Shown in pieces: positions 58,215-64,000 of a stretch of 64,000 bases of DNA. The stretch lies in assembly GCF_004366075.1 (NCBI RefSeq), contig NZ_SODU01000005.1, positions 538,511-602,510 on the forward strand, in the 5' to 3' direction. Under the pieces are notes generated by a model. It was not told the DNA's origin and made no database searches. It was given only the letters and a program-made list of their open reading frames with translations. Source of the DNA: Kribbella pratensis (GTDB lineage: Bacteria; Actinomycetota; Actinomycetes; Propionibacteriales; Kribbellaceae). A program made the position numbers and the translations under genes. Numbering within the stretch: the first letter of the stretch is position 1; each line of letters starts with the position of its first letter.

Positions 58215-58676
58215 GTGACTGATCTCACAGCATTGTTCACGGACCTGGTCCGGCTGGAAACCCGGCTCTACAACGTGATCGACGCCCGGCTGAAGGCTGA
58301 GCACGACCTCCCGCTCGGTCAGTTCGAGTTCCTGCGGTTCGTCGCGGCGCACGGGACGACGCGGGTCTACGACCTGGCGCGGGAGATGGCGATCACGGTC
58401 GGCGCCACCAGCAAGGCCGTCGACCGCCTCGAGTCCGCCGGGCGCGTTCGCCGTACGGCGAATCCTGACGACCGCCGGTCCTCACTGGTCGAGCTGACGC
58501 CCGCAGGCGCCGACGTCCTCGCCGCTGCCACCCCGACTGTCGAAGCCGAACTGCAGGCCTGGGTCGGCTCTGCACCGGCCCTCGAACAGCTCGCCACCAG
58601 CCTGTCTATGCTGCGCCGGCGCGCTGAACTCGACCATCGCACGGACCGCCACCACTCATCAAACACCGGCAGCTGA
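58215..58676 (+). CDS. MarR-family transcriptional regulator
   Basis: A 153-residue regulator. The winged helix reads GTTRVYDLAREMAITVGATSKAVDRLESAGRVRRTANPDDRRSSLVELTPAG, with the DDRR wing. Helices before and after make the dimer interface. GTG 58215 has no clear ribosome site and begins six bases after the palindrome, so autorepression is likely. It probably represses the divergent HSL-type esterase; the inducer is unknown. Confidence 0.92.
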   Translation: MTDLTALFTDLVRLETRLYNVIDARLKAEHDLPLGQFEFLRFVAAHGTTRVYDLAREMAITVGATSKAVDRLESAGRVRRTANPDDRRSSLVELTPAGADVLAAATPTVEAELQAWVGSAPALEQLATSLSMLRRRAELDHRTDRHHSSNTGS

Positions 58677-58750
58677 CCGCGCCGACGCTCAGCACAGGCC
58701 GCCGACCGGCCCGACGAGCAGGTTGGTGAGTGGCGGGAGTCCGGACATGA

Positions 58751-58797
58751 CGCAGCCGGGCTCCCGTCCCTGGTGGTCCGAAGAGAGCCCGGCTGCG
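58751..58797. terminator. Terminator between MarR and chitosanase genes
   Basis: CGCAGCCGGGCTC (58751-58763) and GAGCCCGGCTGCG (58785-58797) are perfect 13-bp complements with a 21-base loop. It follows the convergent ends of the MarR gene (58676) and the chitosanase gene (58809). Confidence 0.75.
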
Positions 58798-58808
58798 CGC
58801 TTCGGGGA

Positions 58809-59648
58809 CTAGCCGATGTGGTACGGGTCGCCGTACACCTTCCAGTCCAGCGGGGTGTTCAGGTTGAAGTTGCCGTTGCGGAGGAAGACCCGCTGCGCGG
58901 TGTCGACCCGGCTGGTGTCGCTGTGCGCCTCCTCCTGCTTCATCGCCCAGACCCGCGCGTCCAGGAACGCGTTCAGGTACGTCGTCTCGTTGCCGCCCTG
59001 CGCCGGTGGCTTCGCCTTGGCGAGCGCACGCTTGCGGATGCCGCCGAAGCTGGTCGCATCGTCACCGTCGCCGTGCATGACGATCGCGTCGTAGTAGCAG
59101 AACTGCCCGAGGGTCCGCAGCCCGTCGGACTTCCCACGGCTCACCGCGGGGTTGAAGTACACCCGGTCGCGCTCGTCGTTCTGGCACTGCTGGAACACCG
59201 AGTCCTTGGCCGCGGTCCTCCAGTCCCTCGGGTAGTTCGGATCGAGCCCCGCGTGCGAGTCGCTGCCGTCCACCTTGCGCAGCGCCGGCAGGTACTTCTG
59301 CAGCACGTTGTTCGGCTTCCGGTCGGCGTACAGCTCGACCAGCTCGAGCATGTCGTGGGTCCCGGAGCAGAACCCGATGATGCCCGCGGTGTACCCGCGG
59401 CCGTCGTCGATGTCCTCGATGTACTTGTACTGCGACTTCCAGTCCAGCGACGAGTTCTCCGCGCTGCAGACGATCTGCATCGCGATCTCCTTCTTCGCGG
59501 GGTCGTCGAGGCCGGTCGCCCGCACGGTGGGGCGCACAGCGGCGTCGGCGTGCGGCGCATAGCGGGAGACGGCGAGTCCGGTGGCCGGCACGGCGGCGAG
59601 CGACAGACCGAGCAGCAGTGTGGTCCGGCGGGTGGGGCGGTACTCCAT
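58809..59648 (-). CDS. csn: Chitosanase, glycoside hydrolase family 46
   Basis: A 279-residue secreted endo-chitosanase that cuts beta-1,4-glucosamine chains. The N-terminus RPTRRTTLLLGLSLAAVPATGLA is a twin-arginine signal. The mature enzyme closely follows the Streptomyces GH46 model: the general acid is Glu64 in CSAENSSLDWKSQYKYIED, and the catalytic aspartate is Asp82 in IDDGRGYTAGI. QNDERDRVYFNPAV, YYDAIVMHGDGDDATSFGGIRK and AQGGNETTYLNAFLDAR are further conserved blocks. A palindrome TAGGAA-GCT-TTCCTA lies 36 bp before the start. It separates helY/esterase from the dgk-tat genes. Confidence 0.96.
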   Translation of the reverse strand: MEYRPTRRTTLLLGLSLAAVPATGLAVSRYAPHADAAVRPTVRATGLDDPAKKEIAMQIVCSAENSSLDWKSQYKYIEDIDDGRGYTAGIIGFCSGTHDMLELVELYADRKPNNVLQKYLPALRKVDGSDSHAGLDPNYPRDWRTAAKDSVFQQCQNDERDRVYFNPAVSRGKSDGLRTLGQFCYYDAIVMHGDGDDATSFGGIRKRALAKAKPPAQGGNETTYLNAFLDARVWAMKQEEAHSDTSRVDTAQRVFLRNGNFNLNTPLDWKVYGDPYHIG

Positions 59649-59683
59649 GAGGTCCTCCGAGGGGCGTCCGAGGAATGAACTGT

Positions 59684-59698
59684 TAGGAAGCTTTCCTA
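59684..59698. promoter_or_regulatory. Candidate operator of the chitosanase gene
   Basis: TAGGAA-GCT-TTCCTA is a 15-bp palindrome with 6-bp arms located 36 bp upstream of the chitosanase ATG. Streptomyces chitosanase genes are controlled by the ROK repressor CsnR at a short palindrome of this general AGGAAA/TTTCCT form. I recall that pattern but cannot check the exact sequence. Confidence 0.55.
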
Positions 59699-59747
59699 TC
59701 AGACGAAGGACGGCCGTGAGAACAGCTCAGCTCATGTCAGTTGTGTC

Positions 59748-60620
59748 TCAGGCGAAGACGGTCAGCGCGCCCGGGGCGATCCCGATGTCGACCGGCAGCG
59801 GGCCGAGCACCTCACCGTCGCCGTACGCCGTGATGCCCGGCGACTCGATCCGCACCGAGCGGCCCCGGAGTGTCCGCACCGCCGGATGGCCGACGTGGGT
59901 GCCCTTGGAGAGCTTCGGGAACAGCTGCAGCAGCGTCATCCGGGACACCGGCTCGATGATCGTCACGTCCAGCAGGCCGTCGTCGATCTCGGCGCCGGCA
60001 CAGATCTGCAGTCCCCCGCCGTACGTCGGTCCGGTACCGACGGCGACCAGCATGGCCTTGGTCTCGATCACCTCGTCGTCGACCGTCACGACGTACTCGA
60101 GGGGCTTGAACGTGCGCAACTCGGCGAGGGTCGCGACCGTGTAGCGGGAGCTGCCCTTCGGCCAGCTCATCGCGTTGGCGCGCTTGTTGACGAGCGAGTC
60201 GAACCCACCCGCCACGACCGTGGTGATGAACTCGTCCTTCGCCACCGCGAGGTCGATCCTCCGCGTCCGGCCGGCCACCACGAGGTCGGCCGCCGCGACC
60301 GGATCCTTCAGGGGTACGCCGAGACCGCGGGCGAAGTCGTTACCGGTGCCGGCGGGGATCACACCGAAAGACATCCCGGAGTTCGCCAGCACCTGGGCGC
60401 CGAGATGGATCGTGCCGTCGCCGCCGATCAGCGCGACCGCGTCCGCCCCGGAGGCGACCACCTCGGCGGCGATCCTCCCGACGTCCTCGGCACAGGTGGT
60501 GGTGTGGACGTCGACGCTCAGACCGGCGGCGGCGAGCCGCTCACGGACCCCCGGCGCGATCCGCGCACCACGTCCGCGACCGCTGGTGGGGTTGACCACC
60601 AGCGCGATCCGCCGACTCAC
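59748..60620 (-). CDS. Diacylglycerol kinase-family lipid kinase
   Basis: A 290-residue lipid kinase of the DgkB/YegS fold. The nucleotide site is ALIGGDGTIHLGAQ (GGDGT at 66-70), and the start RIALVVNPTSGRGRGAR and later AGTGNDFARGLG are conserved. It phosphorylates diacylglycerol or a related lipid at the membrane face. It starts with GTG one base after the tatC stop, so tatC and the kinase are translationally coupled. A diacylglycerol kinase next to tatC is common in this group. Confidence 0.93.
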   Translation of the reverse strand: MSRRIALVVNPTSGRGRGARIAPGVRERLAAAGLSVDVHTTTCAEDVGRIAAEVVASGADAVALIGGDGTIHLGAQVLANSGMSFGVIPAGTGNDFARGLGVPLKDPVAAADLVVAGRTRRIDLAVAKDEFITTVVAGGFDSLVNKRANAMSWPKGSSRYTVATLAELRTFKPLEYVVTVDDEVIETKAMLVAVGTGPTYGGGLQICAGAEIDDGLLDVTIIEPVSRMTLLQLFPKLSKGTHVGHPAVRTLRGRSVRIESPGITAYGDGEVLGPLPVDIGIAPGALTVFA

Positions 60621-61451
60621 TCAGTCCGCCAGGAGTTCGTCGGTTCGGCGGGCCCGGCGCCGGTCGTTGAACCGCGAGATGATCTCGGCGACAAAGAACA
60701 GCACGCACATCGGGATCGCCAGCAGGCACATCGTGAACGGGTCGCCGGACGGCGTCGCGACGGCGGCGAACACGAAGATCACCAGGACGATGTACGGCCG
60801 GAACTTGCTGAGCGCGGCGGCCGGCACCACGCCGACCATGTTCAGCAGCACGACCACCAGCGGGATCAGGAAGGCGACACCGAAGACCAGCATCGTGCGG
60901 AGCACGAAGTCCAGGTAGTCGGGCAGCTCGACCAGGTTCTGGATGTCGAGCGGGGTGAAGCCCAGCAGGATCTCGATGCCCTTCGGCAGCGTCCAGTACG
61001 AGACCGCGATACCGGCCGCGAACAGCGGAGTCGCGATCGCCGAGAAGATGTAGGCCCACTTGCGCTCGCTGCGGTGCAGTCCGGGCGCGACGAACGCCCA
61101 CAACTGGTACAGCCAGACCGGCGCGGCCAGGATCAGACCGAACAGCGCCGAGATCTTGATCCGGAACGTCAGCGCGTTGCCGACACCCGGGAACGTCAGC
61201 TGCGGCGTCTTGGTCTGACCGGCGTCCTTGGCCATCTCGGCCACGCTGGTCACGAACGGCTTGGTCAGGAAGTCGAAGGCGTGGTTGTAGAAGATCCAGC
61301 CGACGACCGTTCCGACCACGATCGCGAGCACACTGATGAGCAGCCGGTTACGGAGCTCGACAATGTGCTCGCGCAGGGTCATCCGACCCTCTGGGTCCTT
61401 CGGGAGGCGGTCCTTCTTCTCCTTCCGCCGCCCGAACTTCACCATCGACAC
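60621..61451 (-). CDS. tatC: Sec-independent protein translocase subunit TatC
   Basis: A 276-residue, six-helix membrane protein. The N-terminal LREHIVELRNRLLISV is the conserved cytoplasmic start that recognises twin-arginine signals, and LYQLWAFVAPGLHRSERKWA follows helix two. GVAFLIPLVVVLLNMVGVV is also typical. It is the receptor of the Tat export complex, which several exported proteins in this window need. Start is GTG 61449-61451; an ATG two codons later is possible. tatA lies 16 bp upstream on the same strand. Confidence 0.96.
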   Translation of the reverse strand: MSMVKFGRRKEKKDRLPKDPEGRMTLREHIVELRNRLLISVLAIVVGTVVGWIFYNHAFDFLTKPFVTSVAEMAKDAGQTKTPQLTFPGVGNALTFRIKISALFGLILAAPVWLYQLWAFVAPGLHRSERKWAYIFSAIATPLFAAGIAVSYWTLPKGIEILLGFTPLDIQNLVELPDYLDFVLRTMLVFGVAFLIPLVVVLLNMVGVVPAAALSKFRPYIVLVIFVFAAVATPSGDPFTMCLLAIPMCVLFFVAEIISRFNDRRRARRTDELLAD

Positions 61452-61467
61452 AGGTGGCGCGTTCGAC

Positions 61468-61770
61468 TCAGTTGGCCGTGTGCGTCGGCGGCAGGCCGTC
61501 GCCCGGCGCCTGGCCGTTCACCTGGTTCGGCTGCTGAGCCGGCTGGGCCTGCGTTTGCTGCACGGCCTGCTGCGCCGGAGGCTGCGAGGCGTCCTCGGTC
61601 AGCTCCGCGTCCTTCTTGCGCGGCCCGACCTCTTCCTCCCAGATCTTCTTCGACTTGCCGAGCTGCTTCACCAGCGCAGGCAGCTTGGCCGATCCGAACA
61701 GCAGCACGACGATCGCAAGGATGACGAGCCACTCGGCGCCTTGGGGCATACCGATGAGCGGTGCTGCCAT
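61468..61770 (-). CDS. tatA: Sec-independent protein translocase subunit TatA
   Basis: A 100-residue protein with the Tat architecture: a short N-terminal membrane helix (GAEWLVILAIVVLLFGSAKLPAL), an amphipathic helix (VKQLGKSKKIWEEEV) and a glutamine/proline-rich C-terminal tail with QAQPAQQ repeats. TatA oligomers form the protein-conducting pathway gated by TatC. ATG 61768-61770 follows GGGAGA; an ATG 13 codons upstream lacks a conserved extension. It leads the tatA-tatC-dgk block. Confidence 0.93.
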   Translation of the reverse strand: MAAPLIGMPQGAEWLVILAIVVLLFGSAKLPALVKQLGKSKKIWEEEVGPRKKDAELTEDASQPPAQQAVQQTQAQPAQQPNQVNGQAPGDGLPPTHTAN

Positions 61771-61842
61771 GTCGATCTCCCTTTCACCATCAAACACTGC
61801 CAACATCAACTCGGGACTCGAGCCTGAGTTCGTGGCCGAATA

Positions 61843-62034
61843 CTACGCCGGAGCGTGCACGTCCTCACGGGTCTGTCCAGACCCGGCCTCGGACTGCGCG
61901 GCCTCCAGCTTGGACTGGGCGGCGACCAACTCACGCGTCAGTGCCTTGACCTGGCCCCACAACTTCAGCGCGAGCAGGGCGAGGACCAGAAGCCACACCG
62001 CCACCACCGCGAGGAACAGCAGGAACCAGTACAT
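61843..62034 (-). CDS. Small membrane-anchored protein with coiled-coil tail
   Basis: A 63-residue protein. One membrane helix (MYWFLLFLAVVAVWLLVLALLALKLW) is followed by a heptad-patterned helix (VKALTRELVAAQSKLEAAQSEAG) and an acidic end. No family is recognised. It lies 72 bp upstream of tatA on the same strand and could be read with it. The ATG at 62032-62034 begins exactly at the helix; a longer in-frame start adds GAGPEPARLLG without a ribosome site. Confidence 0.6.
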   Translation of the reverse strand: MYWFLLFLAVVAVWLLVLALLALKLWGQVKALTRELVAAQSKLEAAQSEAGSGQTREDVHAPA

Positions 62035-62170
62035 ACCCAGGAGCCTAGCCGGTTCCGGCCCGGCGCCCACGTCCCGCGGTGGGTCTCGGCGGACAACGGT
62101 GTCGGAACGTGATGGTAAAACCGAGTGTCCCGCAGGGTGGTACGACGGGACTCACCAACTGGTTCACAGT

Positions 62171-62220
62171 GGGTTCCGAGCGGGCTCTGAGCGGGTTCTG
62201 AGCGGGTTCTGAGCGGGTGC
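62171..62220. repeat. Four tandem 11-bp repeats
   Basis: The unit GGGTTCTGAGC occurs exactly at 62193-62203 and 62204-62214. One-base variants are at 62171-62181 (GGGTTCCGAGC) and 62182-62192 (GGGCTCTGAGC), and a truncated GGGTGC follows. The 11-bp period is about one helical turn. It lies in the non-coding space between the small membrane protein and the winged-helix gene. Confidence 0.85.
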
Positions 62221-62253
62221 ACGGGTGGTTCGGGGCGAGGCTAGGGGTCGTGG

Positions 62254-63444
62254 ATGGTGCGGATCGGGGTCGAGGAGCGGCGGAGGCGGCTCGGGCGGCG
62301 GCATCGGCTCGGCGCGGGCTGCCAGGCGGCCGATCCGGTCGAGGCGGCGGCGTCGATGGTGGCGCTGCATGCGACCGATCCGGCCACTGTGCATCTGAGC
62401 GTCGCGGCTCGGGTGCCGGGGAGTGACGTCGCGAGCACGGAGCGTGCGCTGTACGAGGATCGTTCGCTGATCCGGATGCTGGGCATGCGGCGCACGGTGT
62501 TCGTCGTACCGACGCCGTTCGCGCCTGTGGTCCAGGCGGCGTGCACGGACGACATCGCCGTGAAGCAGCGGAAGTTGCTCGTCAAGCATCTGGCCGAGTC
62601 GGGGATCGCGGACGGCATCGAGTCCTGCGGGCAATGGCTGGCGGCGGTCGAGGAGTCGACGGCGACCGCCCTGGCGCTGCGGGGGTCCGCGACGGCGCAG
62701 GAGCTGTCTGCTGACGAGCCGCGGTTGCGGACGCGGCTCAACATGGCGGTCGGGAAGGCGTACGCCGCGCAGCCCTATGTGACGAGCCGGGTGTTGTTCC
62801 AGCTGGCTGCTGAGGGACGGATCGTTCGGGGGCGCCCGCTGGGGACGTGGCTGAGCGGGCAGCACCAGTGGTCGCCTGCTGCGGATTGGCTGCCCGGTGG
62901 GCTCGGCGACAAGCCCACGGCGGAGGATGCGCGCGTGACGCTCGCACGGGCTTGGCTGGCGTCGTTCGGCCCGGGTACGGCGGCTGATCTGCAGTGGTGG
63001 GCGGGGTGGACCCTGGGCCAGACGCGGAAGGCGCTGACGGCTGTCGAGGCGGTCGAGGTGGAGCTGGACGGTCAGGTCGGGTACGTGCTTCCAGGAGATG
63101 AGGCGCCGGAGGCCCCGGTCGACCCTTGGGTGGCGTTCCTGCCCGGTCTCGACCCGACGCCCATGGGCTGGAAGGAGCGCGAGTGGTTCCTGGGTCCGCA
63201 CAAGTCGAAGCTCTTCGACACCACCGGCAACATCGGCCCCAGCATCTGGTCCGACGGCCGCATCATCGGCGCCTGGGGCCAACCCGAGTCCGGCGAGGTC
63301 CGCTACCAGCTACTGGAAGACGTAGGTGCCGACACCACGGCCCTGGTCGAGTCCGAAGCCGCCCGCTGGACCACCTGGCTGGCAGGAGTCCGCGTAACCC
63401 CCCGCTTCCGCTCCCCCCTCGAAAAACAACTCAGCCAGAGCTAA
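62254..63444 (+). CDS. Winged-helix DNA-binding protein of the HTH_42 (AlkZ/YcaQ-like) family
   Basis: A 396-residue protein of the HTH_42 family, built from tandem winged-helix modules in a C-shaped arrangement. It starts MVRIGVEERRRRLGRRHRLG and contains MVALHATDPATVHLSVAARVPG; in AlkZ-type DNA glycosylases the equivalent turn holds the catalytic QxQ or QxD, which is replaced here by HLS. Later segments RSLIRMLGMRRTVFVVP and DPWVAFLPGLDPTPMGWKERE are family hallmarks. The changed active-site motif makes glycosylase activity doubtful. Start ATG 62254 follows a G-rich tract. Confidence 0.85.
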   Translation: MVRIGVEERRRRLGRRHRLGAGCQAADPVEAAASMVALHATDPATVHLSVAARVPGSDVASTERALYEDRSLIRMLGMRRTVFVVPTPFAPVVQAACTDDIAVKQRKLLVKHLAESGIADGIESCGQWLAAVEESTATALALRGSATAQELSADEPRLRTRLNMAVGKAYAAQPYVTSRVLFQLAAEGRIVRGRPLGTWLSGQHQWSPAADWLPGGLGDKPTAEDARVTLARAWLASFGPGTAADLQWWAGWTLGQTRKALTAVEAVEVELDGQVGYVLPGDEAPEAPVDPWVAFLPGLDPTPMGWKEREWFLGPHKSKLFDTTGNIGPSIWSDGRIIGAWGQPESGEVRYQLLEDVGADTTALVESEAARWTTWLAGVRVTPRFRSPLEKQLSQS

Positions 63445-63552
63445 CCCACCCACCCACCCACCCACCCCCTCCAACACCCACCGCGCCACGCCCGCCACCC
63501 GCCCGCCGCACCGCACGCCGCACCGCCCGCCGCACCGCCCGCCGCACCGCCC
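63443..63552. repeat. ACCC and 12-bp GC-rich tandem repeats
   Basis: After the winged-helix stop there are about six ACCC tetramers (63444-63468). Four tandem copies of a 12-mer follow, GCCGCACCGCAC once (63505-63516) and GCCGCACCGCCC three times (63517-63552). The copies stop 22 bp before the insertion sequence. No gene is seen. Confidence 0.8.
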
Positions 63553-63620
63553 GGCTGCACACGAGGGGATAACCGGCTCTTCTGCTGTATGTGTGGGTGA
63601 TTTGAGCGTGCCTGGAGTGG

Positions 63621-63693
63621 CGCACGCCGTTCTCTGTCTAGGTTTCTGAGCTGTCTAGGAACAGGAACCTGGTGGACTGGAGAACGGCGTGCG
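63621..63693 (+). promoter_or_regulatory. Inverted repeat sequestering the transposase start
   Basis: CGCACGCCGTTCTC (63621-63634) and GAGAACGGCGTGCG (63680-63693) are perfect 14-bp complements with a 45-base loop. The GTG start (63689-63691) is in the right arm. The loop contains CTGTCTAGG twice (63634-63642 and 63651-63659). A stem forming on transcripts entering from outside could block transposase translation, as known for other IS families. Confidence 0.6.
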
Positions 63694-64000
63694 TGCGGAC
63701 AGTTTATGGCGTGCGGTTTTGGGGGTTGAGAAGACGGTCGTCGAGGACGTCGTGTTCGACCGGGTCGGGTTGGTCGTGGTGGTGTCGGTGCGGCCGGTGG
63801 CCCGGGAGCGTGGCCGGTGTGGGCGGTGCCGGCGCCGTTGCCCGGGTTATGACCTGGGGCGTGGGGAGCGGCGCCGGTGGCGGGGGCTGGACGTGGGTGT
63901 GGTTCGGCTGTTTGTGGAGGCCGAGTCGGTGCGGGTGGCCTGCCCCGAGCACGGGGTGGTGGTCGCGCATGTCCCGTGGGCCCGCCACGACGCTGGGCAT
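63689..64000 (+). CDS. ISL3-family transposase, N-terminal fragment
   Basis: A 104-codon open frame from GTG 63689 to the window edge. It reads VRADSLWRAVLGVEKTVVED, then the zinc-ribbon segment CGRCRRRCPGYD, then WRGLDVGVVRLFVEAESVRVACPEHGVVVAHVPWARHDAGH. These are the N-terminal zinc-finger and wing characteristic of ISL3 transposases. The catalytic DDE core lies outside the window. The start codon sits within the right arm of a 14-bp inverted repeat, so translation may be restrained by mRNA folding. Confidence 0.88.
   Translation, partial: MRADSLWRAVLGVEKTVVEDVVFDRVGLVVVVSVRPVARERGRCGRCRRRCPGYDLGRGERRRWRGLDVGVVRLFVEAESVRVACPEHGVVVAHVPWARHDAGH

Larger units (their letters stand above)
63575..64000 (+). 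mobile_element. ISL3-family insertion sequence, left part
   Basis: The end GGCTCTTC at 63575 is the usual ISL3 terminal sequence. A transposase reading frame begins about 115 bp inside and continues off the window. An 8-bp target duplication cannot be checked because the right end lies outside the window. A 14-bp inverted repeat (63621-63634 with 63680-63693) lies inside the element and covers the transposase start. Confidence 0.75.

Noticed and set aside
63443..63552. Possible CRISPR array
   Set aside because: The repeats are contiguous 4- and 12-mers without spacers and no cas gene is present.

Overview
The window is GC-rich, with many GTG and some TTG starts, and reads as the chromosome of an actinomycete. 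The left edge keeps a classic actinobacterial gene order (argS, lysA, hom, thrC, thrB, rho, rpmE, prfA, all on the minus strand). The right side carries a second one (tatA, tatC, diacylglycerol kinase, helY). A GH46 chitosanase, a maleylpyruvate-isomerase-fold (mycothiol-type) enzyme, an ECF42 sigma factor and many secreted hydrolases suggest a soil member of the Propionibacteriales. Kribbella is my best guess from general familiarity; no database was searched.

Layout. 1-9534: translation factors, Rho and the aspartate-family amino acid operon, translationally coupled from argS to hom. 9.6-15 kb: a putative lipoprotein, a PspC protein, tRNA-Arg(CCG), an AraC regulator divergent from an aldo/keto reductase, and an HTH regulator divergent from a secreted serine hydrolase. 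15-24.3 kb: an accessory region with two STAND-NTPase signalling systems. The first is an LCAT-like lipid hydrolase/acyltransferase coupled by a 4-bp overlap to a 1302-residue caspase-like/NTPase/beta-propeller protein. The second is an NB-ARC/TPR protein with a short N-terminal QAGGDI motif, divergent from a two-helix membrane protein whose C-terminus carries a matching QAAGDI motif. Between them lies a two-gene minus-strand operon (mycothiol-dependent-type enzyme and VOC protein). 24.3-25.8 kb: an ECF42 sigma factor coupled to its DGPF partner. The promoter of that pair is nearly identical to the one in front of the enzyme/VOC operon 4.5 kb away, which suggests a small ECF42 regulon.

26-42 kb: zwf, a four-subunit fumarate reductase operon (frdABCD) behind a CRP/Rex-like site, cobF, a secreted type-B carboxylesterase, a TMEM175-type channel, two MFS transporters, a MarR regulator, an APH-like kinase and cobG-cobH-cobIJ. 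42-54 kb: two paralogous small membrane proteins, an alanine-dehydrogenase-like enzyme with an SDR and a cupin, LysR and ArsR regulators, an FAD monooxygenase, an MFS exporter, a GyrI-like protein, a secreted DUF1906/SH3b protein, and a MarR/cupin pair sharing a perfect inverted-repeat operator. 54-62 kb: a serine hydrolase, helY, an HSL-type esterase divergent from MarR across a 48-bp palindrome, the chitosanase, diacylglycerol kinase, tatC and tatA. 62-64 kb: short tandem repeats, a winged-helix (HTH_42) protein, low-complexity repeats and the left end of an ISL3-family insertion sequence that runs off the window.

The most interesting content is the 15-24 kb region. It holds a putative caspase-regulated lipase system and a putative amyloid-motif NLR/membrane-effector pair, both resembling immune or cell-suicide modules. 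The shared ECF42-type promoter is the next most interesting signal.
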